From Toxorhynchites rutilus septentrionalis (lineage: Eukaryota; Arthropoda; Insecta; Diptera; Culicidae): a DNA stretch of 64,000 bases. Positions 1-13,379 of this stretch are shown piece by piece; within the stretch, counting starts at the first letter, position 1, and each line of letters starts with the position of its first letter. The notes beneath the pieces were generated by a model, which saw only the letters and a list, made by a program, of their open reading frames with translations, searched no databases and was not told the DNA's origin. The stretch lies in contig NC_073746.1 of assembly GCF_029784135.1 (NCBI RefSeq), forward strand, positions 94,300,575 to 94,364,574. Direction: 5' to 3'. Both the position numbers and the translations under genes were made by a program.

Positions 1-243
1 TGTTAAATGGGCTAAAATCCATCGAAAACGTGCCGGTGACGAATTGAATTTTGGAACATAGTTTATTTGCGTTTTTAACAAATAAGTTGAATTCCTCCTC
101 CAAGGCGATTATGAGAATTTTTCGATGGTAGAATTCTCAATTGCTCTTCTCTCATGTAACAATTCAGCTCCGGGGTCGGACAAGATTAAATTCAACTTGT
201 TGAAGAATCTTCCCGACTTGGCGAAACAGCGTTAGCTGAACTT

Positions 244-743
244 TTTTTTTTTTTATCCCATTCATTTATTTATCAGGCTCATTAGCATTTTATCTGTAAC
301 AGAGCCGGGTTTTTATCGTGTACATGTACATATGTTTATGTTTCTATAAATTGTAAATTACACGGTAGTAGTAGTAGCCATTTAGGCGATAGGTTTTCTG
401 TTCCATTACATTATGGTAAATTACACAGTAGTAGCCATTTAGGCGTAAGGGCATTCTATCTGTTCATCCATTGTTCAGCAAACCGGACAGCGGAGACAGT
501 TGATATTGATCATTGTTGGGTTATTTATAGAACAGCAGCCCGATGTTCCTTGCAGAGCAGAGCAGTTGTATGGATGAATCGATCTTTGTTCCACCGTGGA
601 TCGATCTCCATAGCTGATGATAGTTGCGTGGACGTAGTTATTCTATAACAACACAAAGATGGTCAATTGAGGGCCCTGAGTTTGAACTCACGATCGATCG
701 CTTAGTAAGCGAACGCGTAACCAAGTGGCTACGAAGACCCCCT
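244..743 (-). mobile_element. tRNA-derived SINE, copy 1 (~500 bp)
   Basis: Read on the minus strand, the head near 743 carries a pol III A-box-like TAGCCACTTGG and a B-box-like GAGTTCAAACTC within a tRNA-like fold; the tail is the A run (T run at 244-253 on plus). The element is flanked by the 12-bp duplication TTAGCTGAACTT at 232-243 and 744-755, showing retroposition into the LINE. Two further copies at 3.1 and 5.8 kb have the same length and body. The body, about 400 bp, is long compared with Feilai-type SINEs. Confidence 0.8.
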
Positions 744-755
744 TTAGCTGAACTT

Positions 756-2623
756 GCTCAACAAGTTTCTGGAGCTGAATATAGTCCTGCATGACTGGAG
801 ACAAGTGAGAGTGATAGCCATACGAAAACCCAACAAGCCGGCTTGCGATTACAATTCGTATAGGCCGATTGCAATGTTATCCTGTATTCGTAAATTGTTA
901 GAGAAAATGATTCTACATCGTTTGGACAAGTGGGTTGAAACGAACAATTTGCTGTCAAATACGCAGTTTGGCTTACACCGAGGTAAAGGGACGAATGATT
1001 GTCTCGCGCTGCTATCTTCTGAAATCCAAATCGCATTTGCTCGCAAAGAACAAATGGCTTCCGTTTTCCTCGATATCAAAGAGGCATATTTGATTCAGTT
1101 TCCATGGAAATTCTTTCAGAGAATCTTCATAATCGTGGACTTTCACCAACTCTGAATAATTTCTTGTACAATTTACTGTCAGAAAAGCACATGATTTTCT
1201 CTCATGGCAGCTCGAAATCTTCTCGTTACAGTTTTATGGGCCTACCGCAAGGCTCCTGCCTAAGCCCCCTCTTGTACAGTTTTTAAGTCAATGATATGGA
1301 TGATTGTCTAACAAGAGACTGCACGCTGAGACAACTCGCAGACGATGGAGTTGTTTCCATCACGGGTACTAATCCCGTCGTTCTGCAAAAATCCTTGCAA
1401 GATACCCTGAACAATCTGTTCACGTGGGCTCTCAAGCTGGGTATCGAATTCTCTACGGAGATAACCGAAATGGTCGTTTTTTCTAGGAAACACGAACCCG
1501 CCCAATTCCAGCTTCACCTATCCGGCAAACCGATCAGGCACTCGATGTTTTTCAAATACCTTGGAGTATATTTTGATTCTAAGTGTACCTGGGGGAGACA
1601 CATTGCGTATTTGAAACAGAAATGCCAGCAAAGAATCAATTTACTCCAAACAATAACCGGAACATGGTGGGGCGCCCATCCAGGAGACCTCATTCAGTTG
1701 TACAAAACAACGATATTATCAGTGTTAGAATAGGGCAGTTTTTGCTTCCGATCAGCTGCCAGGATTCATATTCTCAAGCTGGAGAGGATACAATATCGTT
1801 GCTTGCGTAAAGCCATGGGGTGTTTGCATTCGACACATACGATGAGTTTCGAAGTCTTGGCAGGAGTACCCCCGCTTACTCTTCGGTTCACAGAATTATC
1901 CTACAGATTTCTCATCCGTTGCAAGATCATGAATCCATTGGTGATTGATAACTTCGAAAATCTACTCCAACTGACTCCTCAGTCATGTTTTATGTCTTTA
2001 TATCATGAGTACCTTACCCATGAAGTGCACCTTTCACCAGGCATCTCCAACCAAGTTTGCTTCCCATACTTTTGCATTTCCTCTGTCATTTTTGAACTGC
2101 CCATGCGACAAAAAATCCATGGAATACCAGATCACCTACGCTCCAATGTTATTCCGTCGATATTTTCGGAAAAATATGGGAAAGTTGGATCTGATAAAAT
2201 GTTCTTTACTGACGGTTCATTCATAAACGGGTCCACTGGCTTCGGCATCTTCAATGAAAATTCCAATGCCTCTTTCAAACTCAAAGATCCTTGTTCCGTG
2301 TATGTCGCTGAACTGGATGCGATAAACTACGCACTAGGGACAGTCTCAGCTCAATAAAGGCAATCCGCACAATGAAAGTTGATAAACGCTCATCTTATTT
2401 CCTGACAAGAATAAGACATCTATTGAGTGTTTTGGTCGAAAAATTATTCAAGATTACCTTAGCTTGGGTTCCCTCTCATTGTTCGATTCCGGGGAATGAG
2501 AAAGCGGACTCGCTAGCTAAGGTGGGCGCTTCAGAAGGCACACTTTTTGAAAAGCAAATTGCTTATAACGATTTTTTTCACATTCCTCGTCAGCACATAC
2601 TCGTTAGTTGGCAGCGTTGCTGA
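756..2623 (+). pseudogene. LINE ORF2 remnant: reverse transcriptase plus RNase H
   Basis: The reading is spread over several frames: 756-1155, 1104-1286, 1296-1733, 1803-2357 and 2372-2623. RT motifs seen in order are SYRPIAMLSCIRKLLEKM, FGLHRGKGTNDCL, LPQGSCLSPLLY and LADDGVV, the last being the catalytic ADD box (usual form YADD). A C-terminal RNase H follows: FFTDGSFINGSTG (first Asp), AELDAINYAL (Glu) and WVPSHCSIPGNEKADSLAK (His and last Asp). The breaks include a frameshift near 1100, a stop near 1285 and a stop near 1733. The protein would have copied element RNA at a nicked target site. RNase H places it outside the Jockey clade in its strict sense. There is no endonuclease domain in the window. 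Confidence 0.8.
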
Positions 2624-2868
2624 TTAATGGTCAACTGCATCCCAATAGGAAGTATCCCGTGTCGGGCACACGTACAGAGCATTGGAGACAGCAACAACAC
2701 AATTACAAAAACACTTGTAATACTAACCTCGAGCCAACCACGAGTAATCAGTAACATATTACTGACATAGTTGTAAGGCAAACATTGTCGAAATGTTGAA
2801 CTCCCGGCCCCGTCAGGCTGACGCCATATGAGCCTTGATAAAAATATATATTGTGAAAAAAAAAAGTT

Positions 2869-3098
2869 GAACTTTAACCAAATCTTTCAATTTTGTTAAT
2901 GTTTCATGTAGTACTAGCTGACCCGACAAACTTCATCCCGCCCAAAATTTTACCTTCCAAAATTCACGTTTTCTTACTATGAGCAAGTTCATGGGTCCTA
3001 TCGCAGAACTGTTCATTGATTGATCTTCTATTAGACCCCGTTGAATTTACCTTTTACTATAAAATTCCTATTATATCTAATAAAACTCATCGTTATAT
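2869..3098. other. Short spacer between LINE 3' end and SINE copy 2
   Basis: AT-rich; begins right after the LINE A tail. I recognise nothing coding here. Confidence 0.5.
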
Positions 3099-3597
3099 TT
3101 TTTTTATCCCTTTTTTGTTTATTTTAGGCTCATTAGCATTTTAGCTGTAACAGAGCCGAATTTTAATCGTGTACATGTCACATATTTATCATATCTATAA
3201 TTAGCACATTACACAGTTGCCATTTTTCGGCGTTAGAGTATTCCCTTCTATACCATTGCAAATGGTACAAATTTACACAGTAGCCATTTAGGCGTAAGAG
3301 TTTTCTATCTGTTCTTCCATTATCCATCCAGTTAAGACTGGACAGCGGAGACAGTCATTGATCCATTGTTGGGTTATTTATAGAACAGCAGCCCGATGTT
3401 TCTTGCAGAGCAGAGCAGTTGTATGGATGAATCGATCTTATTTCGACCGTAAATCGATCTCCATCGCTGATAATTGTTGCGTGGACGTAGTTATTCTGTA
3501 ACAACACAAAGATGGTCAATGGGGGCCCTGAGTTTTGAACTCACGATCGATCGCTTACTAAGCGAACGCGCAACCAATGTGGCTACGGAGACCCCCT
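3099..3597 (-). mobile_element. tRNA-derived SINE, copy 2
   Basis: Same family and orientation as the element at 244-743: T run and ATCCC at the left, body with GGCTCATTAGCATTTTAGC, tRNA-like head at the right ending in GGGGGTCTCCGTAGCC when read on minus. Imperfect flanking duplication AACTCATC(G/A)TTATA lies just left of the T run and right after 3597. The anticodon-loop position reads TTAGTAA, which could reflect a tRNA-Thr(AGT) ancestor (inference). Confidence 0.8.
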
Positions 3598-4033
3598 AAC
3601 TCATCATTATAATATCAGATTATTTTCAAACACAATTCTCGTTCACGATTTTTTAAGCACTTGCAAACAACATGTTTCTCCGTTACATGGAATAAATGTT
3701 TTATACAGAAAATATGATAGAATAAAGACAGCCCTAAATCGGACAATTTCTTTCTCGAGTTCTGCTCTTATCAACACATCCGGTGATCCTTGTTTTTGTA
3801 TAGTTAGAAGAAGATATAGGAGTGCGTTTCATCACATTGAAATCCATTTCCAGTTTCGAACAAATATCAATTTCGCTAGCGCAAACATCAAATGGACTAA
3901 CAGAACTTGTCACTATGTAATTGTAGAACATATGGGAATTTAATTTTCCGAATTTTTCCTTTTTCCTTCAGAGTATTCCGAAAATTTTCAATTGTCATGT
4001 TTGGTTGGAATATTTTTGGTTGAAATATGTGTA

Positions 4034-4390
4034 ATATTTTTATGGGACCCCCTCCCCATTCCAGAGGAGGGAGGGGTTGAGTAATTCAGAAATTTGTGTT
4101 TCATTTGTATCGCAGCCCACCCTTAGAGAGAGGGGTGGAGAATCTAACCATCATAGAAACATTTATTGCAAACCTTCATATGCTTGATTTGGTTCCATTT
4201 GCTTGTTATGCAGAAATTCGTGTTTCATTTCTATGGCAGAACGCACCCCCAGTCCCCCCCCCCCGCCTCAATGTGAAATGTTTCTTGCCCCCTAAAACCT
4301 CCACATGCCAAATTTGGTTCAGTTTGCTTAATTAGTTCTTGAATTATGCAGAAATGTATGCTTCATTTGTATGCCAAAATAATTTCTAAA
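4034..4390 (+). repeat. Imperfect tandem repeat, ~125-bp unit, about three units
   Basis: Successive units share the blocks GCAGAAATTCGTGTTTCATT, a C-rich CCCCCC stretch, ATAGAAACATTTATTGCA, ACATGCCAAATTTGGTTC and TTTGCTTGATTAGTTC with variation. From memory this repeat type is common in culicine mosquito genomes. The open reading frame at 4096-4335 is only this repeat read through. Confidence 0.65.
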
Positions 4391-5750
4391 TGTTTGATTT
4401 TGCCGTATTCCTCAACAACCGTTGAACGTTTGTTTTGGTATACAATTTGAACGAATCAAAACTAGGAAGTAGAACAGGGACAAAACCTATGCGATGAATA
4501 CTAAAATTATGCAGAAATAAGAAACAATGAAAAAAAAAGAAGCAAATTCAGGATTAGTAAAATTTACACTAAACGTGAAACGGAAGTTAAAATGAATGAT
4601 CACAAACAGGAAAATCGAAATTCCATCACAGTCTCTAAATATTGTAATTTTTATTGCTAACATAAACAAAATTGACCAAAAAAATCGATTTTTCCTGCTT
4701 TTTCCAGATTTTCCAAAAAAGGTGAGCGTTTCTGAGCATTATGTGAGCAATAAAAACGGAATTCATTTACCTTGATAGCAGATGAGTCTACTTTTGGATA
4801 ATTTTTTCAACGACAGACTATATGAAAAATATAATCAAACCGAACAACGTACAGTTCGATGAATTTATCAGCCATTCAGTTTTTTATTAGTATTTCATTG
4901 CACTACACAGGTACTATGTCAACCAATTACTAGTCTCATGCTTTGTTTTGTTCATTTTAACTTATTATTGCTTTTTGAAGCTTATTGAAGAAAGCAATGA
5001 GTTGATTTTTTATCAACACAAGTTAGCAGCTTAATAAAGTAAACAATAATATAACGTGTGATTTGATTATTTAACTGATAATAATTGACGTCTACGTTCC
5101 ACGCTTTAACGTTTCTGAAACGCTACGATAACATTTTTTTTTCGAAGAGTGAATTGTAATTTGTTCACAACTGATAGTGTGAAAAGAGCAAATTTGTATA
5201 CAAATTTTCGTATAGAATCATTCCCATTCTCCCATCTCATTTAATATGGTGTGCATGACATGATTTTTAATAGCTTAAATTCCGTCATGCAGAAAAAAGC
5301 ACAGCGAATTTTATACGCGCAACCGAAAAGGCAACGAGTACCAACTTACAGAAGGAAAACAAAAGGATATCGAACGGTAAACAAGGAGGATTCGAGTTAT
5401 TTCCATGGGGGAACTTTTTTTATGCGGTCCCTATCCACCGCATAAAAAAATAGTTGTTTTCAAATTGTGTAGAGAACACAATTTTTTGAAGCTACTGGTA
5501 AAGTCTTGTTCGATTTTTTTTGTGCGGTCCCTATCCCTCGCGCAAAAACTGGTTTGGCTGTATAATGTTTATACTATATTTTTTATTATTTTTTATTTCG
5601 GATAGTTTGTCCTGCTGTTTCTTACGAAACCCATATTATATTACATTAGAACGTGTTTTTTTTTGTCATGCGTCACCAAATTTCTAAACAAATATCGCTA
5701 GATCATATAAAAGTTGTCTACATACAAAGTTTGGCCTTCAATTAATAACT
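4391..5750. other. AT-rich stretch without recognisable gene
   Basis: No ORF with family resemblance on either strand. It contains the small hairpin listed at 5415-5450 and a partial second copy of that hairpin near 5514-5546. Confidence 0.5.
5415..5450. repeat. Perfect 14-bp inverted repeat (hairpin)
   Basis: TTTTTTTATGCGGT and ACCGCATAAAAAAA are exact inverse complements around the loop CCCTATCC. A degenerate second copy with GTGCGGTCCCTATCCC follows about 95 bp downstream. Probably part of a repeat terminus; function unknown. Confidence 0.7.
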
Positions 5751-5762
5751 TATTCGCGAGTT

Positions 5763-6253
5763 TTTTTTTTATCCCTTTTGTTTATTTTAGGCTCATTAGC
5801 ATTTTAGCTGTAACAGAGCCGAATTTTAATCGTGTACAAGTCACATGGTTATCATATCTATAATTAGCACATTACATAGTTGCCATTTTTCGGCGTTAGA
5901 GTATTCCCTTCTATACCATTGCAATGGTACACATTTACACAGTAGCCATTTAGGCGTAAGAGTTTTCTATCTGTTCTTCCATTATCCAGTTAAGACTGGA
6001 CAGCGGAGACAGTCGTTGATCCATTGTTGAGTTATTTATAGAACAGCAGCCCGATGTTTCTTGCAGAGCAGAGCGTTGTATGGATGAATCGATCTTATTT
6101 CGACCGTGGATCGATCTCCATCGCTGATGATTGTTGCGTGGACGTAGTTATTCTGTAACAACACAAAGATGGTCAATGGGGGCCCTGAGTTTTGAACTCA
6201 CGATCGATCGCTTACTAAGCGAACGCGCAACCAATGTGGCTACGGAGACCCTC
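5763..6253 (-). mobile_element. tRNA-derived SINE, copy 3
   Basis: Third copy of the family at 244-743 and 3099-3597, closest to copy 2. Flanked by a perfect 12-bp duplication TATTCGCGAGTT at 5751-5762 and 6254-6265. Reading frames crossing it are not genes. Confidence 0.8.
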
Positions 6254-6265
6254 TATTCGCGAGTT

Positions 6266-7480
6266 GAATGCGGACGTCTTCGGCTAGGCCAACATATTTC
6301 TTCCGTTGGTATCTCACCGAGATATACTTTCGAAGGACATGTTTTCGCTTCAGTAGAGTACAATTTGAATAATTGTGTGCCATACTTTTGTGAAAAGAAG
6401 TCTTGAACTGATCTCTCAATTCCCTTATCATTGGTTTATACCTTGTTATTGTTTCTAGCTTATTTCTCTGGTTCATTTTCTAGCTTTCGGACTGATTGAG
6501 TGAGCGCGCAAAAATGTTTGTTTTTATTCCGAAAACGAAGAAAAGTAAACAAGGGCGCGGATTGCGTTAAGGCATTCCAATATTCTGATAATGGCTGTCA
6601 TAAGGTGGGTTGAAAGATAATGTTTACTGAAAAAATATATCACATCAATCCATCATTCCTAGTAAAAGTTATGGCTCGCGTTTTAACATACCCCGTATTT
6701 CAACTTGCCTCGGTGTACTTAATATGTAATAAATATATGTAATGATGGTACTAACTGTAATTCGAAAATTCCATAAGGCTCTTGAAAAATAGGACAAAAA
6801 GTACACTTTTAATGTGTCGGAAGCCATGAGATTAATAATGCTAGTTCATTTTCCAGAATTTCTACCGGTTTCGAGTGGACGTAATCCTACGTCAAAAATG
6901 CAGTAATACTGTCAGAAGGAAAGATGGTGTTATTTTTACTCTTATCTCATAACAAAGTTTTCATGTATCCCTGTGTTTCAGAGGGCGAGTCTTCAATCAA
7001 TTGCGCGCATAAAAAGCTACTGAAGGGCTGTATCCGAGACACGACCGCATCTTTCACGTAGGATTACGTAAACTATCCGTTGCATACTGATTGTGGATAT
7101 GTTTAAAGCAACTAATGTTGTTAATAAATAATAAAGTCTTTGATAGTAACTAGGCCCTGAAAAGGGCCGTGTGGTTTGATTGTTAGGATTTTTTTGTTCG
7201 CTCCACCAGTGTTACAATCGAGCGATGCAGGCAGAAGAAGGGTGATTAGAATATGATATGTTGCCCGAAGTAGAATATGATATGTTGCCCTCTGTGGCCC
7301 AGCACCCCGTTAGATCCCGTTATATTAATTTCGATACATGCTTACGGGATCGGCGCAAAATGCAAAAATAGTTTATCCACTCTTAGTAAAAAATTAGATT
7401 TCTTCCAAAAAAACCCACCAGAAGATTCAAACATGGTTAGTTGTTGTTCAGTTTATTATTATTTTTGTAAAAACAAGGTC
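6266..7480. other. Non-coding stretch with a short inverted-repeat unit
   Basis: No gene recognised. Within it, 6888-7075 is bounded by GACGTAATCCTACGTC and its inverse CACGTAGGATTACGT, the palindromic motif that recurs at the ends of repeats at 28.0, 47.6, 62.5 and 63.8 kb. Confidence 0.5.
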
Positions 7481-8390
7481 ACTTCATGCTAGTTCATAAT
7501 AGAAAACAAATTCTTGAAAAACAAATGATGCATTTGAGACATGATGTTAAAATAAAAGTTAAAAAATTACGCAGAAAAGTATATCCACATTTAGCTTCAA
7601 TAATTGCTCGGCATCGTTGTGACATCGACTCAAACAGCTCAGCAGTTATTTCCGAGGTGATTCTGTCCCATTCAGTTGAGATTACCAGCCAACAATTGCT
7701 GGATACTTCATGATTTTTGCTCCTGGAGCTTAATTTTCAAAATTGACCAGAGGTGCTCGATCAGATTATTGTCGGGAGACTGAGCTGACCACTCCATAAC
7801 CTTGATACGCTTTTCTTTGAACCACTGCGAAACCAGATTTGAGGTGTACTTTGGATCTCTGTCTTGTGGGGAAGTTTATCTGCGCCCCAACCGTAGCTTT
7901 TGTGCAGACGCTGGTAGTTTTCGCTTCAAAATGTCCAAATAAACCTCCTTGGTCATGATTCCATCGATGAACTCAAGTTTTCCATCATCGGATGTAGCCA
8001 TATAGCCACACTATGACTTTACCTGCTGCAAAAGTTGAAAGTTATGCTCAGTTGGTTGAATAATCATTGTTGGTACAGTAACTCACCACCGCCATGTTTG
8101 ACTGTAAGGCGCAAACACTCCTTTTTCAAACTTTCACCTTATTCCAGTCGTCACTGGTCCATGAACTGTGGTCTTGGGTCCACTTCAATATTGTTTTGAT
8201 ATGTTTTGCGGGCTTCTTAAGTGCTTCTCTGCCCTCAAGACCTTTCTTATGCAGGCGATTTCGTACGGATTGTGCGTACGGTTGCTCAGTTGTCGTCAGT
8301 TGTGGGCGAAAACACCAAAAATTACATTGAACTCTTTAAGAGCGCTAAGGTACGACCGTCTCGGTCCGATATACAAAGCGCTAATAATGA
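7480..8390 (-). pseudogene. Tc1-family transposase remnant (DD34E type)
   Basis: Read on minus from about 8390 downward, the sequence resembles a Tc1 transposase in shifting frames. Near 8280-8170 it reads VRNRLHKKGLEGREALKK then WTQDHSSWTSDDWNKV. Near 7890-7740 it reads DRDPKYTSNLVSQWFKEK and WSAQSPDNN followed by LIEHLWSILK, the region of the second Asp and the final Glu, with 34 residues between them. Many stops and frameshifts interrupt it. The plus-strand ORFs at 7486-7713 and 8094-8431 are its shadows. I could not find convincing terminal inverted repeats. It would have catalysed cut-and-paste transposition at TA. Confidence 0.75.
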
Positions 8391-11300
8391 AAGCCCCTTC
8401 ATTTCACTTCTTTGTTTTTAAGAGGCTTTAAACATGGCAGTGCATTCGCCCCTAAGCAAATGACATCAACGAATGCTACCTCCTTTTACACCAACTAAGC
8501 GTGCGACGTAAGCGCCTCCCGCTCGCTAGCGATGCAACTATTTGGCTTGTCAGTGACCCAACTTTACACAGAATGTACCTCATATACACTCGATGCATGC
8601 ACCGATAATGTTATTCCGGAGCGGACGAATCGGACGCGAACAAGTGTATATTTACTAAGAGCACATATTGCCACCGCAGCTTACTTGGAAGAACAACTGA
8701 CACTGATTTCTCAGTTTTCAGAAATATGTGACATACCGTTTTGTCTCAAATTCCGAACACTTCATTTTTAAATGTAAATTGACATCTTGAACCCTTAGCG
8801 GTCGTATTAAATTTGGGCATGGGTGTCGTACTGGTCGGAATTATTTTTCCTTGGAAAAGCAGTGATACATGCAAGAACATAAAAATAAACATTTTTTTTT
8901 GTGAACCATATATATGTAAAATTATATTTTATAATTCGTCTTCGTGTGGAATCTTTCCAAATAGTCTCCAACATTGATCATATGAAGTATAATCAACACT
9001 TGATTTTATTTTTATTATCAGTATGAGACACTTTTGCCATCGATGCAATAAATGTGTAATTAATGCTAGTAATGTGTATCTGAAAAGATAAGAACTTTTC
9101 ACTTTCAACAATCAAAGATTTTTTTACATAAGATTATTCAGATTTTTTTTTCTCTATTTTAGTAACTTGGATGTTACCGCTATGCCAGATCGCCTTCACA
9201 GATTATTCAGATGACATAAGACACTTGTGCAAACAATGATTCTGCTCTCTAAAAACAAATACTTCAACATAATTTAAACCAGTAGTTACTCAAATAATGA
9301 TTTCTGCGTATCCGAATAGATCAGAACTTTTCACTTTAGATGAACAAAGGTTTCGTCGCTTGAGACACTTCTGCGATCACTCATATAATATGAGACATTT
9401 ATGCAAACAGTAGTTTTGATACTTATGAACAATCTTTTCCATCACACCAAAGTATTACAATGGCTAAATTCTGTTGATTTTTATCCCACATTCATATTCA
9501 TTCAACGCACTGTGCGTTGTTTTGTGTGGGTGACTACTTTGTTTGATACTGAGTACCCTTATCTATTACTCATAAGAGTACCGTATTGATTCGTGAATAG
9601 GTTCACTAGACATCAAGCTTCGTTTAGGAAAAGCGTAAACTGATATTTGGTTGAGTGAAATAGAAGATTAGCATGGTTTCTTGCTATGGTGGCTGAGAGC
9701 AGACAAACGACCACAAAGAGTTAATGCTATAAATAAATGAATAATGAAAACCCTGACATAATTTGGGGCATAGGCTTCATTTTAACATCATTTACAGGCA
9801 TTGATAAATCCAATAATTTATAATACTACGCATTTGCAAAAAAAAGTGTCAAAACCAGTGATAACATATTTGCGTTAGAAAATTTCTTTTAAAAAACAGG
9901 CATCGTTAATTTTTCAGTTTTTGTAGTTGTTTTAACTATTTTGTTTACTGTGTTCATGTTAACTGCTAGAAAATGGATGAACAAATGATATTTTATGCAG
10001 AAATCTTCATTGAAATTAGTTTGGAATTTGAGTCAGTGACAAAAATGGTGTTCGTGATTTGAGATAAATGTTATTGATTTTAATTTTTTACCATGAATAT
10101 GTACTTGTAAATCAATTTTATTGTAGTGAAGTTCGAAAGGCTCCATTGTATCCGAAGTTCAAATTAAATTCGCGAAACACTATCATTTCGAGTATTGAGA
10201 CACTGTTAAAACTTAAGTGTTCGGAATTTGATACTAAACGGTACGTGACGCACATCAGCATTAAACTCATTTTTCACTACACAGTCCCGTTTTTTGTTTT
10301 CCACAGAGTACAGATGCGCTGAATGTGAGATCAAAGATTGTAATGCATTGTTATGGAGTGCCCAAATCGATTGACGCTATCATATCATTAATCCATCATA
10401 AAATGACTGAGTAATAAGGGTTTGAAATTGGACATTTTTCACAGTGCGATCGATTTTCGTTTTTCAATTTGTACCCCCAAAACGTTCCCGATAGATTATC
10501 CTACGTAAAAAAAAACAAGCGATCGCTCTCCACCGATTCACATTCTAGTCTCGATGATTTAATTTTCCGTTCATATTTGACCGAGCTCCTTTTCTCATAC
10601 ACCTTTTAAACCGGTCCAATCCTCCTAAACTGGTTAAATTCTCAGTGCGTTTTGACCCAATACAAAAATAGGTACACATTTTCACTTCCGTTTCCGGTGC
10701 CTATGTTGCATGCGAGCCTGTAAAATTCATCCCAGGCCATGTTTCCACTGGGAGCATTTGCACGAATAGGTCATCGAAAACGGCTTCCGGATAGAGGATA
10801 TAAACAGAATATACAATGAGATAAAGCTAATAGAGTTTTTAAAGATTTTCATGTTTTTATTTCGAACTTACCAAACAGTCATTTCCATTCGGTTCGGTTA
10901 ATCGACTGGCGCGCGAATGTTTGTATATTTACACTGAACGCCATCAAGCATCAATGATACAACGTGAAAAACTCAATTATATTACTCGAGCTCGTCCTCT
11001 GATTCGATGACAAATTGGTTCGTACTTTCGGGGATGATGCACTCAATGCAAATTATGTGTAATATATTCAGATACACAAACATACATTCGGACCGCGCGA
11101 GGGTTTTAACCCTGTGCTGAGGATAAACCAGTGAAAAGCACGTCACACATTTGTCCGATGCAAATTAGTGCTATAATGAAGCAGGGAGACTGTGCAAGAG
11201 TTACGCGCGCTCGCGGTAAATAAAGCGCACCAATCCTCGGAACATAACAGGAAAAGTACTGGATCCGATGGAAATGGGAGGAAACATAATCCTGAGTCGC

Positions 11301-13379
11301 GTCCGGTTGCCGCTGAGGTGGGCAAAGAGACGCGTCGTATTTCTTTCCGATCCGGTGATTTTTTTTTTTCGTTCGCATTCGTCCAGCTGCTTCCAGGAGT
11401 TTGAGGTGGGTAATTTGCGACTCGACTTGCCAAGTAAATCCACAGGCGGAACTCGACTGAAAAAAAAGCTCGAATCAGGCTGACGGAGGGATCTTTATGG
11501 GGTATGCCTTCGGGAAAATGTCAACTCAATGCCAGTGGTTATTATTCATACTTTTAATTATGGTTAATGATTTATTCAGCAGTGTAAATTGATGTTGCTT
11601 CATAATTTATGCTCACTGATTCATAAAAGGGATGCGAAGGGAGGGCATATTTCCGTTTGCGGTGCCTGCAATGCAGTTCGTTGTGTGTTTCGGGAATTAG
11701 TTTCCTGTACTTTGGTAATTGATTTACAGAATGGGATCTGAATGGCACTTTGTTGCATTGGCTTCATTTTGAATCGATTTCAATTATATTCGTGAAAATT
11801 AAAATCCTCTTATGGAAGTACTGCAAGCATTTGGATCAAGAGGATTGATAACGATTGATATCCGTGTCGACAGATTAATACACAAGGTTGAACTTAATGA
11901 AGTTTATTGCTAACATTAATATCGATTACATACAGTTCATTTCGGGCCATCAATAATAGCATAGTTTAGGATGTCAATATATTTTTTTCAATGTCAGATT
12001 TCGTTCAAATTTCCTACTCAAAATCGGAAAAAAAACCTTTTCGACTGATGGGACCTTCGAAATATGGCAGCTGGAAATAGTTTTGAACGAATGAAATGAA
12101 AACAATTACGACTTTAAAACTTTTAGGCAAAAAAAATGTGAACCATGCAATACGAGAAACGATGGCTTTCTTCGTTCACTTTTTAATAATTTCAATATTT
12201 TATTTTTTTATAGCCCGCCAGTAAACTTTCCTCTGTATTGCAGCAAATAAATCATGACAGATAAATACTCACATGGGCCTCATGAATCAAACGTTCCTTT
12301 CAGATATTGCCGATTCGCTTCTCTTCCAAATCCAATCAAATTCCGAGCGTAGCGGGAACTAATTTTGTCCATCGGCGCAAAGTTCCTGTTTGATCAAATC
12401 GGGATCAAAGATATAAAAAAAATCGAGCAATATCGATTCCGTCGCAATCTGTGCTACACATGCCCGGAAGCGTCAATTCCGTCACCCATTGGTGATATTT
12501 TCGGTCTCTTGCTCTTTTTTCCATCATCCGACGAATAATGGTATCAATTTCGAAAGGTGCCAATTTAGCACCAAAAAAAAGTTTCACTTCGATTACATCC
12601 GTCACCTGAAAGTACGCTGCAAACGGGGAGATATCTCCATCGTAATAGGAATGAATGCGAGTATGTTAAATTATTTTTCGTTTCCGAATCTGGTGTACAG
12701 AGGAGCGAATTTTCAATATTGTACAATCTGTCGTGTTCATACGAATAATGGTTAGCTACTGTCCGTTTGGAAGTTCCGAGAGCGTTGGTCTCCCCTGAGT
12801 AATTACGCAGCAGCGACGCAATATCTAGGTACCCTTAACATAAATTATACCACTTCACCGGAATTGGCTATTGATGAATGCATAATGTTGTTTGCACTAA
12901 TTAATGAGTAAATGTATTCATCTATCTTCGTTCGATATGTTCCACATCGCGGATGATTTTCCCATTAACGTTAAGACTTCTGTACACCCACATCGAAGCG
13001 ACAATGCCAAACCACTAGAAGATCGCTGGCCCATTATAAATTCTGATGGCGTACCATCAATTTATAAATTTTAATGAACACCGGATACAAAACGCTAAAC
13101 AGCAACTGCAAAAACATTACCATTCTCCCATACGTTCAAACCATCCATAATTCCATAATAACGTGGGGGAGTTTGCTGTATTCAGGAAATAAAGGTTCGA
13201 TCGATGCGAGGGGTTTTTATGGCACGAACCCTCACAATATTGAAGCACTTGTCCGAACGATATAGCCGTCGCAATATGACTAACAGTAAAGAACAACTTT
13301 TTACGAGCTTTTTTATGTGTTAAAGTCATTTACATGTAATGTGTGTACTATTCCATATGGGAAACTTCGTGTTTGAATC
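8391..13379. other. Five-kb stretch with no recognisable gene
   Basis: Only short ORFs without family resemblance. 8.9-9.45 kb has loosely repeated phrases such as TGAGACACTT and AGAACTTTTCACTTT. 10.9-11.5 kb is locally GC-richer, with overlapping ORFs on both strands. 12.4-12.75 kb has short ORFs on both strands that I cannot assign. This is the least transposon-like part of the first half and may be ancestral intergenic or intronic sequence. Confidence 0.5.

Larger units (their letters stand above)
1..2868 (+). mobile_element. Degraded non-LTR retrotransposon (LINE), 3' portion, with nested SINE
   Basis: Remnant of a LINE whose 5' part lies outside the window or is lost. RT coding begins within the first ~240 bases (finger-domain residues ending near 243), is interrupted by a SINE at 244-743, and resumes at about 756. 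RT is followed by an RNase H domain to about 2620 and a 3' UTR ending in a short A run at 2859-2868. The combination of RT and C-terminal RNase H fits the I/LOA/Outcast-type LINEs of insects; the exact clade is inference. Multiple frameshifts and stops show that it is dead. Confidence 0.8.

Noticed and set aside
3530..3597. tRNA gene on minus (also 690-743 and 6180-6253)
   Set aside because: Three copies each joined to the same 400-bp body and A tail, so SINE heads.
11106..11483. Cluster of overlapping ORFs on both strands
   Set aside because: Compositional effect of a GC-richer patch; no domain recognised.
12405..12755. Short ORFs on both strands, with a possible splice site near 12605
   Set aside because: Considered as an exon of an unknown gene, but nothing recognisable and no partner exon.
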